From: Arthrobacter sp. C9C5
Lineage (GTDB): Bacteria > Actinomycetota > Actinomycetes > Actinomycetales > Micrococcaceae
Reading direction: 5' to 3'
Assembly (NCBI RefSeq): GCF_013359735.1
Contig: NZ_JABFMX010000001.1
Span: 1-64,000, forward strand
Length of the DNA stretch: 64,000 bases
The notes under the pieces are model-generated. The model searched no databases and was not told where the DNA came from. It saw nothing but the letters and a program-made list of their open reading frames with translations. Numbering within the stretch: the first letter of the stretch is position 1; each line of letters opens with the position of its first letter. The position numbers and the translations under genes are program-made. Shown piece by piece: positions 36,852-46,551 of this stretch.

Positions 36852-37367
36852 ATGGAGGATGGAATGTCTGTTGCACTAACCCGCGGTGTCCTGTTCGTAC
36901 ACTCGGCCCCGACCGCCCTGTGCCCCCACGTTGAGTGGGCCATTGGGTCTGTCGTGGACAAGCGCACGGACCTTGAGTGGACTGCCCAGCCCGCTGCGCC
37001 CGGAATGTTCCGGGCCGAGCTGTCGTGGACCGGAACACCGGGCACGGGGGCTCAATTGGCGTCTGCGCTCCGCGGCTGGGCGCACCTGCGCTACGAGGTG
37101 ACCGAGGAGCCCAGCCAGGGCGTTGACGGCGGCCGCTGGTCGCACACCCCGGAACTCGGCATCTTCCACGCCGTGACGGACGTGCACGGCAACATCATGG
37201 TCTCCGAGGACCGCATCCGCTACGCCTACGAATCCGGCGCCGGCGACCCTTCCGCGGTCTACCATGAGCTCTCCCTGGCCCTCGGCGAGGCCTGGGACGA
37301 GGAGCTCGAACCCTTCCGGCACGCCGCCGAAGGCGCCCCCGTGCGCTGGCTCCACCAGGTCGGCTAG
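36852..37367 (+). CDS. DUF3145 family protein
   Basis: 171 residues from 36852; the ATG at 36864 (MSVALTRGVLFVHSAPTALC) is the start I would prefer by comparison with the family, since GGAGGATGG precedes it. The protein fits the actinobacterial DUF3145 family: VEWAIGSVVDKRTDLEW, LRGWAHLRYEVTEEPSQGVDGGRW, GIFHAVTDVHGN and VYHELSLALGEAWDEELEPFRHA. Widely conserved and often near fatty acid genes, but without known function. It converges on fabF. Confidence 0.9.
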   Translation: MEDGMSVALTRGVLFVHSAPTALCPHVEWAIGSVVDKRTDLEWTAQPAAPGMFRAELSWTGTPGTGAQLASALRGWAHLRYEVTEEPSQGVDGGRWSHTPELGIFHAVTDVHGNIMVSEDRIRYAYESGAGDPSAVYHELSLALGEAWDEELEPFRHAAEGAPVRWLHQVG

Positions 37368-37427
37368 GTACCCGCGGGCCTCTTCCTCCGACCCTGGACG
37401 TACCGCAACACACTCCATAGCAACGCC

Positions 37428-37480
37428 AAATGACAGATGGCGGCAATGTTCACGAGGAACATTGCCGCCATCTGTCATTT
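37428..37480. terminator. Bidirectional terminator between DUF3145 and fabF
   Basis: A perfect 24-bp stem (37428-37451 with 37457-37480) and 5-base loop, with AAA on one side and TTT on the other. It serves both converging genes. Confidence 0.92.
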
Positions 37481-37521
37481 CGGCGTGAGGCCCAAGGCCC
37501 AGATGCCCGGGCCCAGGCGGG

Positions 37522-38757
37522 TTAGACGCTGCGGACGGCGATGACGGCGTTGTGGCCGCCGAAGCCGAACGAGTTGCTCAGTGCCACGATGCTGCCGCCA
37601 GGCAGGGCGCGCTCGGAGGTGACGACGTCGAGCGGGATCTCCGGATCCTGGTTCTCGAGGTTGATCGTCACGGGTGCCTTGCGGTCGTACACGGCCATGA
37701 CGGTCAGCACGGCTTCCACCGCGCCGGAGGCGCCCAGCAGGTGGCCCATCTGCGACTTGGTGGCGGAGACCGCCACGTTGTCCACGTGGCTGCCGAGGGC
37801 GGCCTTGAGGGCGGTGTACTCGGGCTTGTCGCCGACCGGGGTGGAGGTGGCGTGCGCGTTGACGTGCACCACGTCCTCGGCCTGGATGCGGCCGTCGAAC
37901 ATGGCCGCCTTCAGGGCGCGGGTGGCGCCGAGGCCCTCCGGGTCCGGGGCGGTGATGTGGTACGCGTCGGCGGTTACCGAGGTGCCGGCGAGTTCGGCGT
38001 AGATCCGGGCGCCGCGGGCGAGGGCGTGTTCCTCGGCCTCAAGGACCAGGGCACCGGCGCCTTCGCCCATCACGAAGCCGTCGCGGTCGCGGTCGTAGGG
38101 GCGGGAGGCGTGCTCAGGATCGTCGTTGCGGCGGGAGAGCGCCTGCATCGAGGCGAACGCGGCGATCGGCATCGGGTGGATGGCGGCTTCGGCGCCGCCG
38201 CAGACGACGACGTCGGCCTTGCCGGAGCGGATCAGGTCCAGGCCCATGTGAACGGCTTCGGTGCCGGACGCGCAGGCGGAGACGGGGGTGTGGGCGCCGG
38301 CACGGGCGCCGAGGTCCAGGCTGACCGCCGCGGCGGGGCCGTTGGGCATCAGCATGGGCACGGTCATGGGGAGGACGCGGCGGGGGCCCTTTTCGCGCAG
38401 GGTGTCCCAGGCGTCCAGGAGCGTCCAGACGCCGCCGATGCCGGTGGCGAACGCCACGGCCAGGCGGTCGTGGTCGATGTCGGTGATGCCGGCGTCGGCC
38501 CAGGCCTCGCGGGAGGCGACAACGGCGAACTGTGTGGACGGGTCCATGCGCTTGGCCTCGACGCGGCTCAGGACCTCGGTGGCGGGGGTGGAGGCACGAG
38601 CAGCGAAGTGCACGGGCAGCTCGTACTTGGCCACCCAGTCGTCCTCAAGCGTGTGCGCGCCGGAGACGCCCTTCAGCGCGTTCTTCCACATCGTGGGGAC
38701 ATCGCCGCCGATGGGTGTGGTGGCACCCAGACCGGTAATGACTACTTTGCGTGCCAT
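37522..38757 (-). CDS. fabF: Beta-ketoacyl-ACP synthase II
   Basis: 411 residues. Elongating condensing enzyme of type II fatty acid synthesis. VVITGLGATTPIGGD is the start block; the nucleophile Cys is in VSACASGTEAVHMG, and the two His in VNAHATSTPVGD and KSQMGHLLGASGAVEA. FGFGGHNAVIAV closes the fold. It is the last gene of fabD-fabH-acpP-fabF, 241 bases after acpP, with a hairpin and repeats in the gap. Confidence 0.96.
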   Translation of the reverse strand: MARKVVITGLGATTPIGGDVPTMWKNALKGVSGAHTLEDDWVAKYELPVHFAARASTPATEVLSRVEAKRMDPSTQFAVVASREAWADAGITDIDHDRLAVAFATGIGGVWTLLDAWDTLREKGPRRVLPMTVPMLMPNGPAAAVSLDLGARAGAHTPVSACASGTEAVHMGLDLIRSGKADVVVCGGAEAAIHPMPIAAFASMQALSRRNDDPEHASRPYDRDRDGFVMGEGAGALVLEAEEHALARGARIYAELAGTSVTADAYHITAPDPEGLGATRALKAAMFDGRIQAEDVVHVNAHATSTPVGDKPEYTALKAALGSHVDNVAVSATKSQMGHLLGASGAVEAVLTVMAVYDRKAPVTINLENQDPEIPLDVVTSERALPGGSIVALSNSFGFGGHNAVIAVRSV

Positions 38758-38873
38758 GGGATCACTCTCTGTCGGTGCGCCTGCCGTATCCGGAACCTGG
38801 TGAAGGCGGCCGGGGCCTGCGTAGGGAAAACTCGGTGGTCATGCAAAAAAACTTGGGGTTCAGCTGTGGTGCT

Positions 38874-38957
38874 CCGGTCCGGGGCGCTGACGAAGCGCCC
38901 CGGACCGGCCACAAGCCAGGCCGTTGCCGGCCACAAGCCAGGCCGTTGCCGGCCACA
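38874..38957 (-). promoter_or_regulatory. Hairpin plus 22-bp tandem repeat between acpP and fabF
   Basis: A perfect 15-bp stem (38874-38888 with 38894-38908) adjoins two exact copies of a 22-base unit (38905-38926 and 38927-38948) and a partial third (to 38957). On the minus strand a T run corresponds to 38845-38851, about 20 bases past the stem. It probably attenuates transcription after acpP or stabilises its mRNA end. Confidence 0.6.
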
Positions 38958-38998
38958 GCTCCGGCCGGTTACCGGCCGGAGCCAAGGCGAAGGCGGAA

Positions 38999-39244
38999 TT
39001 AGGCCTGGGCGTTGGCGATGAAGCTGACGGCGTCGCCGACGGTCTTGAGGTTCTTGACCTCTTCGTCCGGGATGCGCACGCCGAACTTTTCCTCGGCGTT
39101 GACCACGATGGTCATCATGGAGATGGAGTCGATGTCCAGGTCCTCGGTGAAGGACTTGTCCAGCTCGACAGCCTCGGGGGCCAGGCCGGTCTCTTCGTTG
39201 ACGATTTCAGCCAGGCCGGCCAGGATCTCTTCGTTGCTAGCCAT
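38999..39244 (-). CDS. acpP: Acyl carrier protein
   Basis: 81 residues from ATG 39244, with AAGGAGCC upstream. The acidic helical protein carries the phosphopantetheine attachment Ser in DLDIDSISMMTIV, and IPDEEVKNLKTVGDAVSFI is conserved. It carries growing acyl chains for FabH and FabF. An in-frame upstream extension is basic and unlike ACP. Confidence 0.96.
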   Translation of the reverse strand: MASNEEILAGLAEIVNEETGLAPEAVELDKSFTEDLDIDSISMMTIVVNAEEKFGVRIPDEEVKNLKTVGDAVSFIANAQA

Positions 39245-39388
39245 TGATGGCTCCTTTTCTTGTTGTTGCCGTCGGCTTCCGGTGGTTGTCCGGGAGTGTC
39301 GGGCGAAATGATTCAAACCGAGGATTCGGCTTGGTTGGGAATCCGCGCTGTTGAGGAACGCGTTCAGCGTGGGAAGTGCGGTGGCCGC

Positions 39389-40450
39389 CTACGGAAGCAC
39401 AATCACCTGGGCGCCGAAGACGAGTCCGGCTCCGAACCCGATCTGCAGGGCCAGTCCGCCGCTTAGTTCAGGGTTTTCCTGAAGCAAACGGTGGGTGGCG
39501 AGGGGGATGGAGGCTGCCGAGGTGTTGCCTGCTTCGGCGATATCCCGGGCGACCTTTACGGTCTCCGGAAGCTTGAGCTTCTTGGCCATCTCATCGATGA
39601 TCCGCATGTTGGCCTGGTGCGGGATGAAGGCCGCGAGGTCCTCGGCCTTGATCCCGGCGGCGTCGAGGGCCTGCTGGGCCACCTTGGCCATTTCCCAGAC
39701 TGCCCAGCGGAACACCGTCTGGCCATCCTGCCGCAGGGTGGGCCACAGGGCCGCTTCGGTGACGGCGGCCTCGCCCTCGCTGAGGGCGGTGTCGCGCTTG
39801 CCTGCGGCGGCGAAGTCGCGGATGTCCAGCATCGAGTGGGTCATGCCGATGGCGTCCCACTTGCTGCCGTCCGAACCCCACACGGAGGGGCCGATGCCCG
39901 GGGTGTCGGAGGGGCCGATGACGACGGCGCCGGCGCCGTCGCCGAGCAGGAAGGAGATGGTGCGCTCGGTGTTGTCGATGACGTCGGAGAGCTTCTCCGC
40001 ACCCACCACGAGCACGTACTTGGCCGCGCCGGAGCGGACCAGGGCGTCGGCCTGGGCGATCCCGTAGCAGTAACCGGCGCAGGCGGCGGAGATGTCGAAC
40101 GCCGGAGCCGGGGTGGCGCCGAGGCGGTCGGCCAGGCTTGCGGCGGCCGAGGGCGTGGCATACGGGTGGGTGACGGTGGAGACGATCACAGCGCCGAGCT
40201 CGGAGGCCTCAATGCCGGCCTTTTGCAGGGCCTCGCGGGAGGCGCCCTCGGCCATGTCGATCACGCTGACGTCGGCGGGGGCCCGGTGGCGCGTGATGAT
40301 GCCGGTGCGCTGCCGGATCCACTCGTCCGAGGAGTCGATCCACTGGCAGACGTCCTCGTTGGTGACGATGACGCTGGGCCGGTACGCGCCGACGCCCATC
40401 ACCCGGGTGTTTTCCTGCAGGGGAGCCTGCTTCAGAGTAGGAGCGCTCAT
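39389..40450 (-). CDS. fabH: Beta-ketoacyl-ACP synthase III
   Basis: 353 residues. Starts fatty acid chains by condensing an acyl-CoA primer with malonyl-ACP. Cys is in DISAACAGYCYGI, His in FIPHQANMRI and Asn in AEAGNTSAASIPLA, the complete triad. In this group branched primers are commonly accepted; that is family knowledge. The start overlaps the fabD stop by four bases (ATGA). Confidence 0.96.
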   Translation of the reverse strand: MSAPTLKQAPLQENTRVMGVGAYRPSVIVTNEDVCQWIDSSDEWIRQRTGIITRHRAPADVSVIDMAEGASREALQKAGIEASELGAVIVSTVTHPYATPSAAASLADRLGATPAPAFDISAACAGYCYGIAQADALVRSGAAKYVLVVGAEKLSDVIDNTERTISFLLGDGAGAVVIGPSDTPGIGPSVWGSDGSKWDAIGMTHSMLDIRDFAAAGKRDTALSEGEAAVTEAALWPTLRQDGQTVFRWAVWEMAKVAQQALDAAGIKAEDLAAFIPHQANMRIIDEMAKKLKLPETVKVARDIAEAGNTSAASIPLATHRLLQENPELSGGLALQIGFGAGLVFGAQVIVLP

Positions 40451-41376
40451 TCCCCTCCCTCCAGTTCTGCGAATAGGGCCAAGGCGGCGGAAAGGTCATC
40501 CGGGGTCTTGACGGTGACGGTCTTCACGCCGGGCATGCCGCGCTTGGCCAGGCCGGCCAGCGTCCCGGCCGGGGCCAGTTCGATCACTCCGGTCACGCCT
40601 CGCTTCACGAGGGTCTCCATGCAGAGATCCCAGCGGACCGGGCGGGAGACCTGGGCAATCAGGCTGTCGACGGCGGCACCGCCGTCGGTGACCTCCGCGC
40701 CGTCGAAGTTGGACAGCAGCGGGACCTGCGGGTTCCGCGGGTGCAGCGAGGGCCGGAGGGCCTGCAGCGCGGCGACTGCGGGAGACATGTGTGAGGTGTG
40801 GAACGCGCCGGCGACCTTCAGCGGGATCACGCGGGCCTTGGCCGGCGGATTGTCGGCGAGGGCCTTGAGCTGCTCCAGGGTGCCGGCAGCGACGGTCTGG
40901 CCGGCGCCGTTGACGTTGGCCGGGGTGAGGCCGCAGGCCTCGATCGCGGCCAGGACTTCGGCGGGATCCCCGCCCACGACGGCGCTCATGCCGGTGGGGG
41001 TGGCCGCGGCGGCCGCGGCCATGCCGTTGGCGCGTTCGCGGACAAAGGTCATGGCCTCGGTCTCGGTCAGGACACCGGCCAGGGCGGAGGCGGTGATTTC
41101 GCCGACCGAGTGGCCGGCGAGGATTACCGGGAGGGTGCCCAGTTCGACGTCGAAGAGCGACTTGGCGGCCACGAGTCCGGCGGCGACGATCAGGGGCTGC
41201 GCGACGGCGGTGTCCTTGATGGTCTCCTCATCGGAAGTGGTTCCGTGGGCGGTGAGGTCGATACCTGCTATTTCGCTAAGGGAGGCCAGATGGCCTGCGA
41301 CGGGAGGCAGTTCCAGCCAGGGGGCTAGAAAACCAGGGGTCTGGGAGCCCTGTCCAGGGCAAACGATTGCAAGCAC
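40447..41376 (-). CDS. fabD: Malonyl-CoA:ACP transacylase
   Basis: 309 residues from GTG 41376, which gives the family start VLAIVCPGQGSQTPGFL; GGAAAG precedes it by eight bases. An ATG at 41409 would add 11 residues. The nucleophile is in AGHSVGEITA, the Arg in FVRERANGMA and the His in GAFHTSHM. It supplies malonyl-ACP to the cluster. First gene of the fab operon, downstream of the regulator gene with an inverted repeat between. Confidence 0.94.
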   Translation of the reverse strand: MLAIVCPGQGSQTPGFLAPWLELPPVAGHLASLSEIAGIDLTAHGTTSDEETIKDTAVAQPLIVAAGLVAAKSLFDVELGTLPVILAGHSVGEITASALAGVLTETEAMTFVRERANGMAAAAAATPTGMSAVVGGDPAEVLAAIEACGLTPANVNGAGQTVAAGTLEQLKALADNPPAKARVIPLKVAGAFHTSHMSPAVAALQALRPSLHPRNPQVPLLSNFDGAEVTDGGAAVDSLIAQVSRPVRWDLCMETLVKRGVTGVIELAPAGTLAGLAKRGMPGVKTVTVKTPDDLSAALALFAELEGGE

Positions 41377-41443
41377 GTATCCAGCTTTCCAAATTGCCGC
41401 GTGATTCATCGGTACTCTCATGCACCAAGCTCACTGGGTCAGA

Positions 41444-41460
41444 TTGTAGGAAGTCTACAA
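41444..41460 (-). promoter_or_regulatory. FasR operator candidate upstream of fabD
   Basis: TTGTAGGAAGTCTACAA has perfect 6-bp arms with a 5-base centre, 68 bases before the fabD start. A related site (13 of 17 identical) lies upstream of the regulator gene at 42746-42762. Confidence 0.6.
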
Positions 41461-41464
41461 CGGG

Positions 41465-42709
41465 TCAGGAGTTGTTACGCGACGGCTGGCGTTCCGCGGA
41501 GGGCCTGGGCGGGGCCGAGAGCCGGCCCACTACGAGCGCGGCCTGGAGCACGAAAGCCTCCCGGGGGATCAACGGATCCCAGCCCGTGACGTCGCAGACA
41601 CGCTTGAGCCGGTAGCGCACGGTGTTGGCGTGGACGAAGAGCTCGCGGGCCGTCGCTTCAAGCGAATGGCCGAGTTCGAGGTAGGTCCCGAGGGTCTCCA
41701 CCAGGCCGTTGGACGCCGCGACCAGCGGCCGGTAAATGTTCTTGACCAGGGAGCGCCTGGCCGCGTCGTCACCGGAGATCACCCGCTCGGGCAAGAGGTC
41801 ATCGGCCGCCACCGGACGCGGCGCGGAGGGCCACGCCCTGGCTGCGGTCAGGCCGGCGAAGGCGGACTGGGCGGAGCTGCTGGCCTCCAGCAGGGATCCG
41901 GCCTCCGCGCCGTAGACCACCGGACCCGGGGCGAAGAGCTCGCTGAGTTTCTGGCAGGCCGTTTCGCGGTCCTGCACGCCGCCCAGAATCAGGATCAGCC
42001 GGTCGCCCTGGATGCCCACGAGGGCGTCCTCGGCGAAGCGCCCGGCCGTGCGGCGGAGTTCGCTGACGTAGCTGGCGCTGGGTTCCGACGGGGAGTTTCC
42101 CACCATCACGGTGAAGCGTTCCTGGGCCTTCCAGCCCAGGGCGGCGATCCGGGAGCGCAGCGCGTCGGTGTTCTCGCCGCGCAGGATCGCGTCGACAATC
42201 AGCGCCTCCAGCCGGGTGTCCCAGGAGCCGCGGGTCTCGGCGGCGCGGGCGTAGACGTCGGCCGCGGCGAAGGCCACCTCGCGGGAGTACCGCAGCACGG
42301 CCTCGCGCAGGCCGGCCTGGTCGGCTTCCGGGGCGATGATCGGCACCTGCTCCTCGACCACCTCCACGACGATCCGGATCAGCTGCAGCGCCTTCTGCAG
42401 GCTGATCGAGCGGGTGAGCTCGGTGGGGGCGGTGCCAAAGACATCGGAGAGGATCCAGGACGGCGAGCTGGGCCGTTCGAACCAGGTGACGAAAGCGGCA
42501 ATGCCGTTCTGCGCGACCATGCCCAGGGCGGAGCGCTCATCGGAGTTCAGCCGGCTGTACCAGGGCAGTGATTTTTCCAGCTGCCGCAGGGTCGTGGTGG
42601 ACAGCTGGCCCACGCTGGCACGGAGCTTCTTCAGCGTCTCGGCCTTCTCCGGGGTGAGCGCCCGCACGGACGGCTTGCGTTTTGCGGGAGTGGTGGTGGG
42701 CTCTGCCAT
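41465..42709 (-). CDS. fasR: PucR/CdaR-type regulator of fatty acid synthesis, FasR-like
   Basis: 414 residues from ATG 42709 (MAEPTTTPAKRKPSVR); a 12-residue upstream extension is possible. The C-terminal helix-turn-helix of the PucR family is GHSLEATARELFVHANTVRYRLKRVCDVTGWDP (about 340-370). The N-terminal and central parts match the conserved regulator found immediately upstream of fabD in Streptomyces (SCO2386, FasR) and Mycobacterium (Rv2242). By analogy it activates the fab operon. Ligand is unknown. Candidate operators lie upstream of both itself and fabD. Confidence 0.88.
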   Translation of the reverse strand: MAEPTTTPAKRKPSVRALTPEKAETLKKLRASVGQLSTTTLRQLEKSLPWYSRLNSDERSALGMVAQNGIAAFVTWFERPSSPSWILSDVFGTAPTELTRSISLQKALQLIRIVVEVVEEQVPIIAPEADQAGLREAVLRYSREVAFAAADVYARAAETRGSWDTRLEALIVDAILRGENTDALRSRIAALGWKAQERFTVMVGNSPSEPSASYVSELRRTAGRFAEDALVGIQGDRLILILGGVQDRETACQKLSELFAPGPVVYGAEAGSLLEASSSAQSAFAGLTAARAWPSAPRPVAADDLLPERVISGDDAARRSLVKNIYRPLVAASNGLVETLGTYLELGHSLEATARELFVHANTVRYRLKRVCDVTGWDPLIPREAFVLQAALVVGRLSAPPRPSAERQPSRNNS

Positions 42710-42745
42710 GCATCGAGCATACGGTGCCCGCCGTCCAAGCTCCAT

Positions 42746-42762
42746 TTGTGCAAAGGCTACAA
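42746..42762 (-). promoter_or_regulatory. FasR operator candidate upstream of fasR
   Basis: TTGTGCAAAGGCTACAA shares 13 of 17 positions with the fabD site at 41444-41460, including TTGT and CTACAA. It lies 37 bases before the fasR ATG and suggests autoregulation. Confidence 0.5.
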
Positions 42763-42850
42763 GTCGCTTTGGGCTGCATCACAGCCGTGCCCCGGCCGTG
42801 GCGGGTGGCCTGTGCCACCCGTTGCGGCGCCGGGTGCCCGGTTAAACGCC

Positions 42851-42888
42851 CGACGGCGGCCCCCACCCGAAGGTGTGAACCGCCGTCG
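42851..42888 (-). terminator. Hairpin after aceE, likely terminator
   Basis: Stem 42851-42859 with 42880-42888 contains a smaller inner CACC/GGTG hairpin. On the minus strand it is followed by GGCGTTTAA. It separates aceE from fasR. Confidence 0.55.
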
Positions 42889-42930
42889 TGCGCTGTTTCC
42901 TGCGTTACTGTTTCCGGCGCTGATGCGCGG

Positions 42931-45684
42931 TTAGGAGTCGCCGCCCGCGTTGCCGGTGGTGCCGGCGTTGACGTTGAGCAGGCGGTACTTCTCGATTGCC
43001 TGGGCCGGGGCCTGGGCGTCGACCTCGCCGCGGCGGGCCAGCATCTGCAGCGAACGGACCACGATCGAGTGGATGTCGTTCTTGAAGAAGCGGCGAGCGG
43101 CGGCGCGGGTGTCCGAGAAGCCGAAGCCGTCAGCACCGAGCGAGGCGAACTCGTTCGGGATGAACTGGCGGATCTGGTCCGGAACGGCCTTCATGTAATC
43201 CGAGACCGCCACGATCGGGCCGGTGGCGCCTGCGAGCTGTTCGGTGACGAACGGGACGCGGGCAGGCTGGCCCGGGTTGAGGAAGGCATCTTCCTCGGCG
43301 GCCATGGCGTCGCGGCGCAGTTCGGTCCAGGACGTCACGGACCAGACATCGGCGGAGACGCCCCAGTCCTCGGCGAGGATCCGCTGGGCTTCGAGGGCCC
43401 AGGGGACGGACACGCCGGAGGCCAGGATCTGCGTGCGCGGGCCGTCAATCTTGGCCGGTGCCAGCAGGTAGATGCCCTTGATAATGCCCTCGACGTCGAG
43501 CTCGGCGGGTGCCGGCGGCTGCACGATCGGCTCGTTGTACACCGTGATGTAGTACATCAGGTTCCGGGCAGGGTCGTTGTCCGCCGGGCCCGGACCGTAC
43601 ATCCGGTTGAGCCCGTCGCGCATGATGACGCCGATCTCGTAACCGTAGGCCGGGTCGTAGGTGACGACGGCTGGGTTGGTCGAGGCGAGGATCGGGGAGT
43701 GGCCGTCAGCGTGCTGCAGGCCCTCGCCGGTCAGCGTGGTCCGCCCGGCGGTGGCGCCGATGATGAACCCGCGCGTCATCTGGTCCGCGGCAGCCCAGAA
43801 GGAGTCGCCGGTGCGCTGGAAACCGAACATCGAGTAGAACACGTAGATCGGGATCAGCGGTTCGCCGTGCGTGGCGTAGGACGTGCCCGCCGCGGTGAAG
43901 GCGGCGACTGAACCGGCCTCGTTGATACCGGCGTGAACGATCTGGCCGGCAATGGACTCCTTGTAGGCCAGGACGAGGTCGCGGTCCACGGACAGGTAGT
44001 TCTGGCCGTTCGGGTTGTAGATCTTCGCCGTCGGGAAGAACGCGTCCATACCGAAGGTGCGTGCCTCATCGGGGATGATCGGCACGATCCGGGAGCCGAA
44101 GTCCTTGTCCCGCATCAGGTCCTTGAGCAGCCGGACGAACGCCATGGTGGTGGCGGCCTGCTGCTTTCCGGAGCCGCGGTTGGCGACCTCGTACGCCTTG
44201 TCGCCCGGCAGGGTGACGTCGGTGTGCTTGGAGCGGCGCTCGGGAACGAACCCACCGAGGGCGCGGCGGCGTTCCATCAGGTACTGGATCTCCGGGGCGT
44301 CGGCGCCGGGGTGGTAGTACGGCGGCTGGTAAGGGTCGGCCTCAAGCTGCTCGTCCGTGACCGGGATGCGCAGGTGGTCGCGGAAGGCCTTCAGGTCCGC
44401 CAGCGTGAGCTTCTTCATCTGGTGGGTCGCGTTGCGGCCCTCGAAGTGGGTGCCCAGGCCATAGCCCTTGACCGTGTGGGCCAGGATGACCGTCGGCTTG
44501 CCCTTGAACTCGGTGGCGGCCTTGTACGCGGCGTAGACCTTGTTGTAGTCGTGGCCGCCGCGCTTGAGGTTCCAGATCTCCTGGTCCGTCATGTCCGCGA
44601 CCATGTCCTTGGTCTGCGGGGTCTTGCCGAAGAAGTGCTCCCGGACGAACCCGCCGGATTCGGCCTTGTAGGTCTGGTAGTCGCCGTCGACGGTCTCATT
44701 CATGATCTTCACGAGCGAGCCGTCTTCGTCCTTGGCGAGCAGGGTGTCCCACTCGCGGCCCCAGACGACCTTGATGACGTTCCAGCCGGCGCCGCGGAAG
44801 AACGCCTCAAGCTCCTGCATGATCTTGCCGTTGCCGCGGACCGGGCCGTCGAGGCGCTGCAGGTTGCAGTTGATGACGAAGTTGAGGTTGTCCAGCTTGT
44901 CGTTCGCGGCGAGCTGCAGCAGGCCGCGGGACTCCGGCTCGTCCATTTCGCCGTCGCCCAGGAACGCCCAGACCTGCTGGTCCGAGGTGTCCTTGATGCC
45001 GCGGTTGTGCAGGTAGCGGTTCGACTGCGCCTGGTAGATGGCGTTCATCGGGCCGATGCCCATGGACACGGTGGGGAACTCCCAGAACTCCGGCATGAGG
45101 CGTGGGTGCGGGTAGCTGGAAAGGGCGTGGCCTTCCTTCGACTTCTCCTGGCGGAAGCCGTCCAGGTCCTCCTCGGTCAGCCGGCCTTCCATGAAAGCGC
45201 GGGCGTACATGCCGGGGGAGGCGTGGCCCTGGAAGAAGACCTGGTCGCCGCCGCCGGGGTGGTCCTTGCCGCGGAAGAAGTGGTTGAAGCCGACCTCGTA
45301 GAGGGTCGCCGCACCGGCGTAGGTGGAAATGTGGCCACCGACGCCGATCTCGGGACGCTGGGAGCGGTGCACCATGACGGCAGCGTTCCAGCGCAGCCAG
45401 GCGCGGTACTTGCGTTCAATCTCTTCATCGCCGGGGAACGGCGCTTCCTGGTCCACCGGGATGGTGTTGACGTAGTCGGTGGTGGTCACCATCGGCACGC
45501 CCACGCTCTGTGCGCCGGCCCGCTGGAGCAGGCTCCGCATGATGTATTGGGCACGCTCGGTGCCCTGTTCCTGAATCAGGGTGTCCAGGGACTCCAGCCA
45601 TTCGGCGGTCTCTTCCGGATCACGATCAGGCAGCTGGTTAGTCAACCCGCTGAGGATATGGGAGGTATCTTCTCCTGCAGCCAC
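42931..45684 (-). CDS. aceE: Pyruvate dehydrogenase E1 component, homodimeric type
   Basis: 917 residues from GTG 45684, chosen because AGAGG lies six bases upstream and the product begins [20 protein letters not shown]; in-frame ATGs at 45711 and 45768 are alternatives. [23 protein letters not shown] and the thiamine-diphosphate motif [10 protein letters not shown]...NFVINCN are diagnostic. The single-chain E1 type works with AceF-like E2 and Lpd (not here) to form acetyl-CoA. Its place beside fasR-fabD couples acetyl-CoA supply and fatty acid synthesis, the same order as Mycobacterium Rv2241-Rv2243. Confidence 0.93.
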   Translation of the reverse strand: MAAGEDTSHILSGLTNQLPDRDPEETAEWLESLDTLIQEQGTERAQYIMRSLLQRAGAQSVGVPMVTTTDYVNTIPVDQEAPFPGDEEIERKYRAWLRWNAAVMVHRSQRPEIGVGGHISTYAGAATLYEVGFNHFFRGKDHPGGGDQVFFQGHASPGMYARAFMEGRLTEEDLDGFRQEKSKEGHALSSYPHPRLMPEFWEFPTVSMGIGPMNAIYQAQSNRYLHNRGIKDTSDQQVWAFLGDGEMDEPESRGLLQLAANDKLDNLNFVINCNLQRLDGPVRGNGKIMQELEAFFRGAGWNVIKVVWGREWDTLLAKDEDGSLVKIMNETVDGDYQTYKAESGGFVREHFFGKTPQTKDMVADMTDQEIWNLKRGGHDYNKVYAAYKAATEFKGKPTVILAHTVKGYGLGTHFEGRNATHQMKKLTLADLKAFRDHLRIPVTDEQLEADPYQPPYYHPGADAPEIQYLMERRRALGGFVPERRSKHTDVTLPGDKAYEVANRGSGKQQAATTMAFVRLLKDLMRDKDFGSRIVPIIPDEARTFGMDAFFPTAKIYNPNGQNYLSVDRDLVLAYKESIAGQIVHAGINEAGSVAAFTAAGTSYATHGEPLIPIYVFYSMFGFQRTGDSFWAAADQMTRGFIIGATAGRTTLTGEGLQHADGHSPILASTNPAVVTYDPAYGYEIGVIMRDGLNRMYGPGPADNDPARNLMYYITVYNEPIVQPPAPAELDVEGIIKGIYLLAPAKIDGPRTQILASGVSVPWALEAQRILAEDWGVSADVWSVTSWTELRRDAMAAEEDAFLNPGQPARVPFVTEQLAGATGPIVAVSDYMKAVPDQIRQFIPNEFASLGADGFGFSDTRAAARRFFKNDIHSIVVRSLQMLARRGEVDAQAPAQAIEKYRLLNVNAGTTGNAGGDS

Positions 45685-45768
45685 GTCCAACCTCTCTTTG
45701 AGCGCATTCATCGGCACCCTCAGCTCCGGCAGGGTAACTGCCTGGCGTGAACGCGACGTGTGCGACAT

Positions 45769-46131
45769 ATCGGTAACAGCAGCCCGGTCCTGTACGCCGG
45801 GCTAGGTCCAATCACAACCATGCCTGCCTGTATTAGCGGTCGGTTGTCCGCGCAGGCATAGTCGTCATCAGCCACTCTAGCCGTGTGAGTCCGCGGATGC
45901 GTAGCTGTCGCATGGGGCCGCCGCCGTATTTCACGGGCATACTGGTTCTGTGACGTGGGCCCCGTCAGGCGCCCCCGGAACGGCCGGTGTGACGCAGAAT
46001 ATGGCGGATCGCGGCGCCAGCAGCTTGAAGCAAAGGCCCAAAGGGTGTTGGCTTGTAGTAATGGAAATCACTAGCATCATTGGGTTCACCAAGCAGTACA
46101 CCAAGACGTACAAACAGCATAGGAGCAACAC
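45769..46131. promoter_or_regulatory. Divergent aceE/DUF3052 promoter region
   Basis: The region holds an inverted repeat ATGCCTGC/GCAGGCAT (45820-45827 and 45852-45859) around a minus-strand TAATAC, possibly an aceE operator over its -10. On the plus strand TTGGCT (46048) and TAGCAT (46072), 18 bases apart, form a promoter candidate for the DUF3052 gene. Confidence 0.4.
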
Positions 46132-46551
46132 GTGAGCGAGGCCGACGCCGCCACTTCGGTAAATGTGGCGGAAAAATTGGGTTTCAAAAACGGAGATCTG
46201 ATTCAAGAATTCGGTTATGACGACGACGTCGACTTCGACTTGCGCGACGACATCGAGGACCTCACCGGCTCGGAACTCTTCGATGAGGACGACCACGAGG
46301 TCGTCGACGCCGTGATCCTCTGGTGGCGGTCCGACGATGGGGACCTCGTTGACACCCTGGTCGGCTCGCGCACCACCCTGACCGAGGGCGGCGTGGTCTG
46401 GGTACTCACCCCGAAGAACGGCCGGGTGGGCTACGTGTCACCGGCTGACATCCAGGATGCCGCGCCCACCGCGGGCCTGCACTACACCACGTCCGCTGGT
46501 GTCTCCAAGGAGTGGAGCGCCACCCGGCTGGTCACGCGGAAGAACAAGTGA
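46132..46551 (+). CDS. DUF3052 family protein
   Basis: 139 residues from GTG 46132 with AGGAGC upstream. VAEKLGFKNGDLIQEFGYDDDVDFDLRDDIED identifies DUF3052; ELFDEDDHEVVDAVILWWRSDDGDLVD and a conserved GRVGYVSPADIQDAAPTAGLH segment follow. Very acidic. No known function; the gene is linked to ahpE and aceE across actinobacteria. Its stop overlaps the next GTG (GTGA), so the two are translationally coupled. Confidence 0.92.
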   Translation: MSEADAATSVNVAEKLGFKNGDLIQEFGYDDDVDFDLRDDIEDLTGSELFDEDDHEVVDAVILWWRSDDGDLVDTLVGSRTTLTEGGVVWVLTPKNGRVGYVSPADIQDAAPTAGLHYTTSAGVSKEWSATRLVTRKNK

